Source: Chthoniobacterales bacterium (GTDB taxonomy: Bacteria; Verrucomicrobiota; Verrucomicrobiia; Chthoniobacterales; UBA10450). From it: a stretch of DNA of 14,905 nt. The stretch spans positions 1-14,905 of the forward strand of contig JAICXG010000044.1 in the NCBI GenBank assembly GCA_025980625.1, read 5' to 3'. The translations under genes were made by a program, and so were the position numbers. A model generated the notes under the pieces. The model was not told the DNA's origin. It worked only from the letters and a program-made list of their open reading frames with translations, and ran no database searches. Of this stretch, positions 6,475 to 13,079 are shown one piece after another; position 1 is the first letter of the stretch, and each line of letters starts with the position of its first letter.

Positions 6475-8823
6475 ATGAAATTTTCACTCAACTGGCTGCG
6501 CGAATTTGTGGAGTTGCCTAACGACGCCGGGCAGCTCGCGGAATTGCTCACCTTTGCCGGTGTCGAGACCGAGCAGATCGAGCAGCGCGGCGCCGATTTC
6601 GAGAACGTGGTCGTTGCCCAGATCAAGTCCTCCGAGCAACACCCGAACGCCGATCGCCTGAGCGTTTGCATTGTCGAGGACGGCAGTGGCGAAACCCGCC
6701 AGATCGTTTGCGGAGCGAAGAATTACAAGGTCGATGACAAAGTCCCGCTCGCGCGGCCTGGGGCAGTTTTGGCTGACAATCTCAAGATCAAGGCAAGCAA
6801 ACTCCGCGGGGTTGAGTCGCAGGGGATGCTCTGCAGTGCGAAGGAGCTTGGCCTCGCGGAAGATGCCGCCGGTTTGCTCATCCTCTCGCCCGAAGCCAGA
6901 ATCGGCGCGCCGATCGGCGAGCTCTTCCCTAACGACACCATCCTCGACGTCGAGATCACGCCGAATCGCTCCGACCTGCTGAGCCATTACGGTCTCGCCC
7001 GCGAGATCGCGGCACTGACCCGGAAACCGTTGCGCGGGCTGCAAATGGCCGAGCCTGCGACGGGCGCCGGAGCATCCGTCCAGATCAGTGCCCCTAACGA
7101 GTGCCCGTTTTACTCTGCGCGCCGGATTGAAAATGTCACGGTTGATTCGAGCCCTGCTTGGCTGCGGGCGAAGCTCGAAGCTGTCGGGATTCGGCCAATC
7201 AACGTCGTGGTCGATATCGCGAATTTCGTCATGCTCGAGATCGGGCAGCCGTTGCATGTTTTCGATGGCGATAAATTGCGCGGCGGGATTAACGTGCGGC
7301 TCGCCCTGCCTAACGAAAGGATGCTGGCGCTCGATGGTCGCAGCTACAAATTTCGTGGCGACGAGCTGCTCGTTGCTGATCTCGAAGGCGCGGTCGGAAT
7401 TGCCGGGGTGATGGGTGGCGAGGAAAGCGGCGTGACGCCCGCGACGCGCAATGTTCTACTCGAGAGCGCCTATTTTTTACCGAGAAGTGTTCGGCGGACG
7501 GCGCGCAATCTGAATCTGCCAAGCGACGCGAGTTATCGCTTCGAACGCGGCGTTGACCCCGCGATGGTGCTGCGCGCTTCCCAACATGCGGCGCAACTGA
7601 TTGCGGAGTTAGCCGGAGGAACACCGGCGCGCGAAACGATCGTGGCCGGCACACTGCCCGCGCCGCCACCCGGTTTTTCACTTCGTTATGCGCGCTGCGA
7701 TGAGTTGGTTGGTACCCGGGTCGAACCGGCAGAGGCCGACCGCATCCTCGAAGGTTTCGGCCTGCAAAAGCTAGGCGGCACGAACGAGCAATCGACCTGG
7801 CGGATCCCGAGTTACCGCACCGATCTGCGACGCGAAGTCGACCTGATCGAGGAGATCGTTCGCGTCTTCGGGATCAATCGAATTCCCTCCGCCGATCGCA
7901 GCCGGTTCACGCCCGTCTCGACCGCGGACCGGCGTTACGATTTCGAGATGGAGCTGCGCAACAAGCTCGTCGCCCGTGGTTTTTCCGAGGTGCGCACCTC
8001 GGTGCTGATCGGTCGCGACTCGTTAGGCAAAGAATTCGTCCCGACGGCGGTCGAGCTGCGCAATCCGCTGAGCGAAGATCACGTCGCGCTGCGACCCAGT
8101 CTGCTTCCCGGTTTGCTCGCGGTGCTGGAGCGAAATGTGCGCGCTGGCGCAAAAAGCATTCGGCTCTTCGAGATTGGCCGCGTTTTTCTTCCGCCCACGG
8201 GCGAGGAAACGCGCGGCCTCGCGCTCCTGCTTTGCGGCGAGGCGATGAGCCGGCCGCATTGGCGCGATCGCAATGTGCGGCGATTGGATCTCTACGACTT
8301 GAAAGGCGCACTCGCGGCGCTCGGCCTGGGCGACGTGGCGCTGCGCCGCGTCGAGAGCGCGCAGTTTTCACTTGGGATTGAGGTTTCGCTGAACGAAAAA
8401 CGACTCGGCATCGCCGGCCAGCTTCTCTCAATGCAATCGCGCGCGAACGGGCCGGTTTTCGTGGCGGAAATGGATCTGCCTAACGAGATTGGAATCAGTC
8501 AAGGCACGCCGAAGTTTCACGAATTGCAGCGCTTTCCCTCGGTGAGCCGCGATATCGCGCTCATCGCTCCCGAAGAGTTGAGCCACGCCGAAATTCTCGC
8601 GGTGATCAAAGGCGCGCGGGAAGCGCTCCTGGCGGCGGTCGAACTGTTCGATCTCTTCAGCGGAGAGGGTGCGGAAAACATCGGCGCGGGGCGAAAATCC
8701 CTCGCCTATTCATTGACATATCAGGACAAAAACCGGACACTCACTTCCGAGGACGTAAGTGCAGCGCACGCGCGGGTTCGCGAGCGATTAAAGAGTGAAC
8801 TCGGCGTGGAACTGCGCGAGTAG
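6475..8823 (+). CDS. pheT: Phenylalanine--tRNA ligase beta subunit
   Basis: The large, non-catalytic beta subunit of phenylalanyl-tRNA synthetase; it binds tRNA-Phe and carries the editing (B3/4) domain that hydrolyses Tyr-tRNA-Phe. The product is 782 residues, as usual. Domains in order: N-terminal segment (MKFSLNWLREFV), an OB-fold tRNA-binding domain (about 40-150, HPNADRLSVC and GVESQGMLCS), the B3/4 editing domain (about 205-375, LHVFDGDKL and the GVMGGEESGV segment), the B5 domain (about 400-475), a catalytic-like domain (about 480-670), and the ferredoxin-fold anticodon-binding domain (about 681-782, FPSVSRDIALI through LTYQDKNRTLTSEDV). The ATG at 6475 has only a weak purine-rich leader. 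The gene carries six of the 17 CCTAACGA copies, five of them read as Pro-Asn-Asp or Pro-Asn-Glu, or as Pro-Asn plus another G-A codon. Confidence 0.97.
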   Translation: MKFSLNWLREFVELPNDAGQLAELLTFAGVETEQIEQRGADFENVVVAQIKSSEQHPNADRLSVCIVEDGSGETRQIVCGAKNYKVDDKVPLARPGAVLADNLKIKASKLRGVESQGMLCSAKELGLAEDAAGLLILSPEARIGAPIGELFPNDTILDVEITPNRSDLLSHYGLAREIAALTRKPLRGLQMAEPATGAGASVQISAPNECPFYSARRIENVTVDSSPAWLRAKLEAVGIRPINVVVDIANFVMLEIGQPLHVFDGDKLRGGINVRLALPNERMLALDGRSYKFRGDELLVADLEGAVGIAGVMGGEESGVTPATRNVLLESAYFLPRSVRRTARNLNLPSDASYRFERGVDPAMVLRASQHAAQLIAELAGGTPARETIVAGTLPAPPPGFSLRYARCDELVGTRVEPAEADRILEGFGLQKLGGTNEQSTWRIPSYRTDLRREVDLIEEIVRVFGINRIPSADRSRFTPVSTADRRYDFEMELRNKLVARGFSEVRTSVLIGRDSLGKEFVPTAVELRNPLSEDHVALRPSLLPGLLAVLERNVRAGAKSIRLFEIGRVFLPPTGEETRGLALLLCGEAMSRPHWRDRNVRRLDLYDLKGALAALGLGDVALRRVESAQFSLGIEVSLNEKRLGIAGQLLSMQSRANGPVFVAEMDLPNEIGISQGTPKFHELQRFPSVSRDIALIAPEELSHAEILAVIKGAREALLAAVELFDLFSGEGAENIGAGRKSLAYSLTYQDKNRTLTSEDVSAAHARVRERLKSELGVELRE

Positions 8824-8916
8824 TTCTTTGAAATTTCGAGAGTTGTTGGTTGGGAGTTGACGGTTCAAAGACCTTTTCGTGTCTACCTTCAGCTCTCTAC
8901 CGACGACTTTCGAGCT

Positions 8917-9097
8917 TTACCCTGCGGTGTGCGAGATCCAAGCGGCAATCCCGGACCGATATTTCTGTTGCAGAAGGAGGCTGGGTCGCGCGCAGAACAT
9001 GACAAGCCTTCATTGGAAGTCAGACGCTCGCGTGGCGGTCATCCGCCCGTTACCGAAAGGGAACGGGAGCGTCGCTTAAACGGCACTGGCGGGGTAA
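8917..9097 (+). ncRNA. ssrS: Structured RNA, probable 6S RNA
   Basis: This lies in the 345-base gap 8824-9168, which holds no credible protein gene. A closing stem pairs TACCCTGC (8918-8925) with GCGGGGTA (9089-9096) and GGTG (8926-8929) with CACT (9084-9087). The resulting unit of about 180 nucleotides matches the size of 6S RNA, which binds the RNA polymerase holoenzyme as a promoter mimic. Against E. coli 6S as I remember it, shared tracts are CAAGCGG (8939-8945), CCGATATTTC (8956-8965, the site where product RNA starts in E. coli) and AAGCCTT (9004-9010). A 3' hairpin with a GAAA loop (9047-9066) resembles the E. coli one in place and shape. GACGCTC (9023-9029) pairs with GAGCGTC (9067-9073) around it. 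A strong terminator follows. A TTGACG at 8857-8862 may be a -35 box for a longer precursor. The family call rests on short recalled similarity; strand and structure are firmer. Confidence 0.55.
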
Positions 9098-9106
9098 TAA
9101 TTTGCG

Positions 9107-9144
9107 AAAGCCCGGAGCGCGAATCTGTGTTCCGGGCTTTTCGT
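9107..9144 (+). terminator. Rho-independent terminator after the structured RNA
   Basis: A perfect 10-base-pair stem, AAAGCCCGGA (9107-9116) with TCCGGGCTTT (9131-9140), and a 14-base loop; the stem runs into a short T-tract (9138-9141). It ends the 6S-like RNA and any readthrough from pheT. The stem is symmetric enough to work weakly in the other direction for the minus-strand gene ending at 9169. A CCTAACGA copy on the minus strand starts at the end of the T-tract (9141-9148). Confidence 0.85.
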
Positions 9145-9168
9145 TAGGGGAGGGCTGGCCCGGGCTAG

Positions 9169-9681
9169 TCATCCGAGCGGAGCTTCGCAATCGGGGGATG
9201 CGTGGGAGCTACTGTCGAGTCTCTTCCTGCCGGACAATCTCCAACTCGGCGATTCCCCATCTTTTTTTCGCAGCCGACCTTTTCGAGCTTCGTCCCAGAA
9301 ACGTGCCATTTCGATCAGCGACTGCAGTCGACCAGTGGCGTCTCTTTTGAGCTGCTCTCGTATCAGAGTGCGGTCGACCTCCTTCATATAAGTCTCAATC
9401 ACGGGATCAGGAAAAAGCATTGGAACTGTGGACGGCGGCGGCTGGAATTCTTCGCCGTAAAATCTCATCGCTGCCGCCGACTCGTTAGGCCATTCCTTCC
9501 GCACTCGCATCGCCTGCTGCGCAGCGTGCGCGTTCACTTCCCCTTGGAGCGCTTGCAGCCGTTCTTCGGGCGTCAGCTTGAGCCGCTTGCGAATCGCCGC
9601 CCTGTCCGCGCGTTGTACGTAGTATTCGATCACCGGATCGGGAAAGAGGAGTGGGATTTTTTCCGGTTCGGGCGAGCTCAT
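9169..9681 (-). CDS. Hypothetical protein with a duplicated LFPDPVIE module
   Basis: A 170-residue protein of unknown function made of two copies of one module. Residues 10-46 and 87-123 align without gaps, with about 20 of 37 positions identical. Each copy starts P(L/M)LFPDPVIE, has a Tyr two residues later, then DR..IR..LK and RLQ.L. The second copy continues into a helical EMARFWDEARKGR segment and a basic, Ser-rich tail. There is no signal peptide or membrane segment; the composition is charged and likely helical. From memory, single modules of this kind (DPVIEAYK..VDRTLIRENL-like) occur in short proteins of Verrucomicrobiota and other bacteria, sometimes beside nucleotidyltransferase genes, but I cannot confirm the family and no such partner is here. 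The start is ATG at 9679-9681. A CCTAACGA copy (9482-9490) encodes Pro-Asn-Glu. Confidence 0.75.
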   Translation of the reverse strand: MSSPEPEKIPLLFPDPVIEYYVQRADRAAIRKRLKLTPEERLQALQGEVNAHAAQQAMRVRKEWPNESAAAMRFYGEEFQPPPSTVPMLFPDPVIETYMKEVDRTLIREQLKRDATGRLQSLIEMARFWDEARKGRLRKKDGESPSWRLSGRKRLDSSSHASPDCEAPLG

Positions 9682-9767
9682 CGTTAGTCCAATTTAAACG
9701 TGCGCGCGGCGTTTCAAAAACCGATTATTCGACAAGCCCGCGCTTCACACGCACAATCCCAGCCGGC

Positions 9768-10916
9768 ATGCGCGCGCTTCTCGCTCTGGAAGACGGACGG
9801 ATTTTCGAGGGCGAAGCGTTTGGCGCACTTGGGACCACGGTCGGCGAGGTTTGTTTCAACACTTCCATGACGGGATACCAGGAAGTGCTGACCGATCCCT
9901 CCTATCGCGGCCAGATTGTGGCGATGACCTATCCGCTCATCGGCAACTACGGAACCAACGCCGCCGATGCGGAGAGCCGACAGCCGCACGTGCGCGGATT
10001 CGTGATCGAGGAATTGAGCGAACTCGCGAGCAACTGGCGCGCGGAACATTCCCTCGCGGAATACTTGCGCCGCTGGAAGATCCCCGGCGTACAGGATATC
10101 GACACCCGCGCCCTCACCCGCCATCTCCGCACCCGCGGCGCGATGAAAGCCTGCCTAACGAGTGAAGGAATATTGCGGGAAGAAGCGGTCCGCCGCGCGA
10201 TCGAAGGCGAGGGCGTGATCGGGATGGATTACGTGCGCGAAGTGACCGCGCCCGCTCCTTACCAATGGGACCCGGACGATGAGGCAAGCGTGCCCTGGTC
10301 GACCGGGGCGAGCCGGAAAAGCGCGCTCCTGCCGATCCGGCATCGCATCGTCGCCTACGATTACGGGATTAAGGAAAACATCCTGCGCCGGCTGCGCCAG
10401 AACGGTTTCGGAGTCACGGTCGTGCCGGCGACGACCAGCGCCGGGGACGTGCTGCGGATGAAACCGGAAGGCGTGTTTCTTTCCAACGGCCCGGGCGATC
10501 CGGTGGCGCTGGGTTACGCGCATGAATCGGTACGGGATTTGATGGGGCGCGTGCCGATCTTCGGGATTTGTCTCGGTCACCAGGTGCTTGGGTTTGCCTA
10601 TGGCGGGCGCACCTTCAAGCTGAAGTTCGGTCACCGCGGCGGGAACCAGCCAGTGAAAGACCTGGCGACCGGAAAAGTCGCAATTACCTCGCAGAATCAC
10701 GGCTTCGCGGTCGATCCCGATTCTTTGCCTAACGAAATCGAAATCACTCACGTGAATCTGAACGACGGCACGGTCGAAGGAATGCGCCATCGCGAGCTGC
10801 CGATCTTCAGCGTCCAATATCATCCCGAAGCCGCGCCCGGGCCGCACGACGCGAGTTACTTCTTTGCTGAATTCGCGAGGCTGATCGAGCGCGAGCGCGG
10901 CAAGACTAACAATTGA
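9768..10916 (+). CDS. carA: Carbamoyl-phosphate synthase small subunit
   Basis: The glutaminase subunit of carbamoyl-phosphate synthase; it releases ammonia from glutamine for CarB, feeding arginine and pyrimidine synthesis. The 382-residue product has the N-terminal CarA domain (ALLALEDGRIFEGEAFG, FNTSMTGYQEVLTDPSY, then GNYGTNAADAES) and a class I glutamine amidotransferase domain with the full triad: Cys268 in GICLGHQ, His352 and Glu354 in QYHPEAAPGPHD. The oxyanion-loop SNGPGDP is also present. The start chosen is ATG 9768, which matches the family N-terminus; an in-frame ATG at 9651 would add 39 unrelated residues and overlap the divergent gene. carB is not adjacent, so the two subunits are encoded apart. 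A small exported protein gene follows after 31 bases. Confidence 0.96.
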   Translation: MRALLALEDGRIFEGEAFGALGTTVGEVCFNTSMTGYQEVLTDPSYRGQIVAMTYPLIGNYGTNAADAESRQPHVRGFVIEELSELASNWRAEHSLAEYLRRWKIPGVQDIDTRALTRHLRTRGAMKACLTSEGILREEAVRRAIEGEGVIGMDYVREVTAPAPYQWDPDDEASVPWSTGASRKSALLPIRHRIVAYDYGIKENILRRLRQNGFGVTVVPATTSAGDVLRMKPEGVFLSNGPGDPVALGYAHESVRDLMGRVPIFGICLGHQVLGFAYGGRTFKLKFGHRGGNQPVKDLATGKVAITSQNHGFAVDPDSLPNEIEITHVNLNDGTVEGMRHRELPIFSVQYHPEAAPGPHDASYFFAEFARLIERERGKTNN

Positions 10917-10947
10917 CCGGCGACTGGTTCGGGCAGAGTTTCCCGCC

Positions 10948-11346
10948 ATGTATTCAACCAGCGATAGAATTCCGAAACTGATGAAAGTGGCAGTCACGGC
11001 CGCGTTTGCTGTCGGCCTGGCGGCGTCGCCGCTCGCGCTCGCGCAAGAGCCGGCGAAAAGCGATGGCGGGACGAAGGAGATCACCGGCGAGGTCGTCGAC
11101 ATGATGTGCTACGTCGATCACAATGCGATGGGCGCAAAGCACGAAAACTGCGCCGGAAAGTGCATCAAAAACGGCGGTCCGGTCGGGATCCTCAGTGAGG
11201 GCAAGGCATATCTCGTGATTGGCGATCACAAGCCGATGAACGACGAGCTCGCGCCGCTCGCGGGCAAGACGGTTACGCTCAAAGGAAAACTGGCGAGCAA
11301 CGGCGGTGTCTCCATGCTGGAGAACGCCGAAATCGTCAAAAAGTAG
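10948..11346 (+). CDS. Small exported Cys/His-rich protein
   Basis: A 132-residue protein with a Sec signal peptide: basic residues before a hydrophobic stretch and an ALA-QE cleavage site after about residue 32. The mature part starts with a Lys-rich linker and then GEVVDMMCYVDHNAM, a compact cluster of Cys54, His58, His65, Cys68 and Cys72, and a beta-rich C-terminus (AYLVIGDH, LAGKTVTLKGKLASNGGV). The pattern resembles small periplasmic proteins of unknown function with an OB-like strand order; the clustered Cys and His suggest metal or cofactor binding or disulfides, which is inference. An alternative ATG at 10981 would give a shorter signal peptide of normal form; neither start has a clear Shine-Dalgarno sequence. 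It lies 31 bases after carA and just before a terminator, so it may share carA's transcript. Confidence 0.8.
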   Translation: MYSTSDRIPKLMKVAVTAAFAVGLAASPLALAQEPAKSDGGTKEITGEVVDMMCYVDHNAMGAKHENCAGKCIKNGGPVGILSEGKAYLVIGDHKPMNDELAPLAGKTVTLKGKLASNGGVSMLENAEIVKK

Positions 11347-11367
11347 TTCGTTAGGCCGAAATCTACC

Positions 11368-11404
11368 AACGCGCTCGCCGGGAGGCCGATGCGAGCGCGT
11401 TTTT
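11368..11404 (+). terminator. Rho-independent terminator between the small exported protein gene and sucC
   Basis: An 11-base-pair perfect stem, AACGCGCTCGC (11368-11378) with GCGAGCGCGTT (11391-11401), a 12-base loop and a five-T tract (11400-11404). It separates the carA/exported-protein unit from the TCA operon. A CCTAACGA copy on the minus strand (11348-11356) sits between the stop codon and this hairpin. Confidence 0.9.
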
Positions 11405-11486
11405 GCTGTACCATTTGGTGCGCGAGCGGCGGGAAAAATCCGTTGCCGGTCTGGCGCTCGCGGGCTAAGTGCAACCCGCGTTTGCG

Positions 11487-12695
11487 ATGAACATCCACGA
11501 ATATCAGGCGAAAGAATTGCTGGAAAAATTCGGCGCGGCAACGACGCGCGGGAAAGTCGCTTCCACGTCGGAGGAAGCGGAAAAGATCGCGCGCGAGATC
11601 GGCGCGGATGAGTTGGTGGTGAAGGCGCAGGTGCATGCCGGCGGGCGCGGCAAGGGAACCTTCACCAATGGTTTTAAAGGCGGCGTCCACGTCGTGAAAA
11701 CACCGCTCGAAGCGCGCGAGATCGCGAGCAAGATGCTCGGGCAAACGCTTGTGACACATCAGACCGGACCGGCCGGACGGGTGGTGAACAAGGTGCTGGT
11801 GGCCGCATCAGCCGATATCGCGCGGGAAGTTTATTTCGCAGTCCTGCTCGATCGCGCGACGGCCGCGCCGCTCGTCGTCGCGAGCACGGAAGGAGGGGTT
11901 GAAATCGAAGCAGTGGCGGAGAAATCACCCGAGAAAATTACCCGCGAGCCGATCCATCCACTTGCCGGCATGCAGCCTTTTCAAACACGCAAGCTGGCAA
12001 AGCAGCTCGGCTTTAGCTCTGCCCAGCTCAAGCCGGCGGCGAGACTTTTCAGCGCACTTTATCGCACCTTCATCGATTCGGATTGTTCAATGGTGGAAGT
12101 GAATCCCCTCGTCCTGACGAAGCAGGGCGAAGTGCTCGCGCTCGATGCGAAATTCAATTTCGACGACAACGCGCTCTATCGGCATCCGGAGATTGCGGCG
12201 ATGCGGGACACAGCGGAGGAAGATGCGCGCGAAGTGGAAGCTTCCAAGCATGAGCTGAATTACATCGGCCTCGACGGCAACATAGCTTGTCTTGTCAACG
12301 GCGCCGGCCTTGCCATGGCGACTATGGACATCATTAAGTTCTATGGCGGCAGCCCGGCTAACTTTCTCGACGTCGGCGGGAGTGCGACCGAGGAGCAGGT
12401 GACGGAAGCGTTCAAGATTCTGATCGCGGATAGGCGGGTCGAGGCGATCCTGGTCAACATCTTTGGCGGGATCGCGAAATGCGACGTGATCGCACAAGGC
12501 ATCATCGATGCCGGCAAGACGGTGCATCTTACGGTTCCTTTAGTCGTTAGGCTGGAAGGAACGAACGTCGAGGCGGGCAAGAAACTACTGGCAGAGTCCG
12601 GGCTGGCCGTCATCACCGCCGACGACCTGGCTGATGCGGCGGAGAAAGCGGTTCAGGCGGCCAAAGAAAAAATGAACGAGAAAGGACCCAGTTAA
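11487..12695 (+). CDS. sucC: Succinate--CoA ligase beta subunit
   Basis: The beta subunit of succinyl-CoA synthetase, the TCA-cycle enzyme interconverting succinyl-CoA and succinate with formation of ATP or GTP. The 402-residue product has an N-terminal ATP-grasp domain (MNIHEYQAKELLEKFG; KAQVHAGGRGKGTF; an EVNPLVL metal-site segment) and a C-terminal ligase domain (NGAGLAMATMDIIKFYGG, FLDVGGSATEEQV, NIFGGIAKCDVIA). The start is ATG 11487, which matches the family; an in-frame GTG at 11469 adds six residues and is less likely. No good Shine-Dalgarno sequence is seen; a six-base-pair hairpin (11459-11464 with 11475-11480) lies just upstream. Its TAA shares a base with the next gene's ATG. A CCTAACGA copy on the minus strand (12544-12552) forces an AGG arginine codon. 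Confidence 0.97.
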   Translation: MNIHEYQAKELLEKFGAATTRGKVASTSEEAEKIAREIGADELVVKAQVHAGGRGKGTFTNGFKGGVHVVKTPLEAREIASKMLGQTLVTHQTGPAGRVVNKVLVAASADIAREVYFAVLLDRATAAPLVVASTEGGVEIEAVAEKSPEKITREPIHPLAGMQPFQTRKLAKQLGFSSAQLKPAARLFSALYRTFIDSDCSMVEVNPLVLTKQGEVLALDAKFNFDDNALYRHPEIAAMRDTAEEDAREVEASKHELNYIGLDGNIACLVNGAGLAMATMDIIKFYGGSPANFLDVGGSATEEQVTEAFKILIADRRVEAILVNIFGGIAKCDVIAQGIIDAGKTVHLTVPLVVRLEGTNVEAGKKLLAESGLAVITADDLADAAEKAVQAAKEKMNEKGPS

Positions 12696-13051
12696 TGATC
12701 AAAGAAGTTGCTTTCATTGCTATCGCCGTGACCGACAAGGAACGGGCGCGGAAGTTTTATCAGGAAACGTTGGAGCTAAAGCCGGCTCGCACCCAGATGG
12801 ATGGAGCCTGGGTGGAGTATGATTTCGGGAGCGCGACGATCGGGGTGGGCTGTCACCCGGCGTGGCAACCATCGCGAGACGGGACCACTGTTGCCTTTGA
12901 GGTCGATAGCATCGACGCGGCCGTGGCGAAGCTCACCGAACGGGGAGTCAGCTTCGACGTTCCTAAAACTGAGACGCCGGTCTGCTGGATGGCGCAGTTT
13001 CGCGATCCGGATGGGAATAAGCTGGTCGTGCATCAAAGAAAAACCGGTTAA
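12695..13051 (+). CDS. VOC-fold (glyoxalase/bleomycin-resistance-like) protein
   Basis: A 118-residue single-domain protein of the vicinal oxygen chelate superfamily. It has the two beta-alpha-beta-beta-beta halves: VAFIAIAVTDKERARKFYQE, then GTTVAFEVDSIDAAVAKLTERG, ending FRDPDGNKLVVHQ. The usual metal ligands are poorly conserved: the position normally His before AI.V.D is Phe, and the Glu normally found after DPDGN is replaced by Val-Val, although a His follows. It may therefore bind metal differently or not at all. Its ATG overlaps the sucC stop (TAATG) and AAAGGA (12681-12686) sits 8 bases upstream, so translation is probably coupled to sucC. sucD follows after 28 bases. The operon position hints at a link to CoA or dicarboxylate metabolism, but the substrate is unknown. 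Confidence 0.85.
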   Translation: MIKEVAFIAIAVTDKERARKFYQETLELKPARTQMDGAWVEYDFGSATIGVGCHPAWQPSRDGTTVAFEVDSIDAAVAKLTERGVSFDVPKTETPVCWMAQFRDPDGNKLVVHQRKTG

Positions 13052-13079
13052 CCATAGCTTTCGTGATTCGATAACTCTG

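Larger units (their letters stand above)
2484..12552. repeat. Dispersed CCTAACGA motif, 17 exact copies
   Basis: The octamer CCTAACGA, or its reverse complement TCGTTAGG, is found at these sites (coordinates include the usual leading G, or C at the second, third and ninth-listed exceptions). Plus strand: 4224-4232, 4901-4909, 5727-5735, 6516-6524, 6927-6935, 7092-7100, 7308-7316, 8478-8486, 10153-10161, 10727-10735. Minus strand: 2641-2649, 3912-3920, 8020-8028, 9141-9149, 9482-9490, 11348-11356, 12544-12552. Fourteen are GCCTAACGA; those at 6927, 7092 and 9141 are CCCTAACGA. Near-copies lie at 2484-2491 (followed by G) and 9681-9687 (seven bases). With equal base frequencies about 0.45 copies are expected on both strands. 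The sites are in genes and in gaps and show no strand bias. They are short signals, not a mobile element. Confidence 0.85.

Noticed and set aside
9023..9073. tRNA or riboswitch in the three-way junction
   Set aside because: There is no T-loop, anticodon arm or acceptor pattern, and no same-strand gene follows for a riboswitch to control.
8857..9147. A 96-codon plus-strand open frame in the pheT downstream gap
   Set aside because: No domain, odd composition, and it covers the stems of the structured RNA and the terminator, which explain the sequence better.
9651..9767. Earlier ATG for carA
   Set aside because: It would add 39 residues not seen in CarA and overlap the divergent gene's coding start; the family N-terminus begins at 9768.
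11443..11470. TTGCCG and CTAAGT as a promoter for sucC
   Set aside because: Both hexamers match poorly and the implied leader would be only a few bases; not strong enough to annotate.
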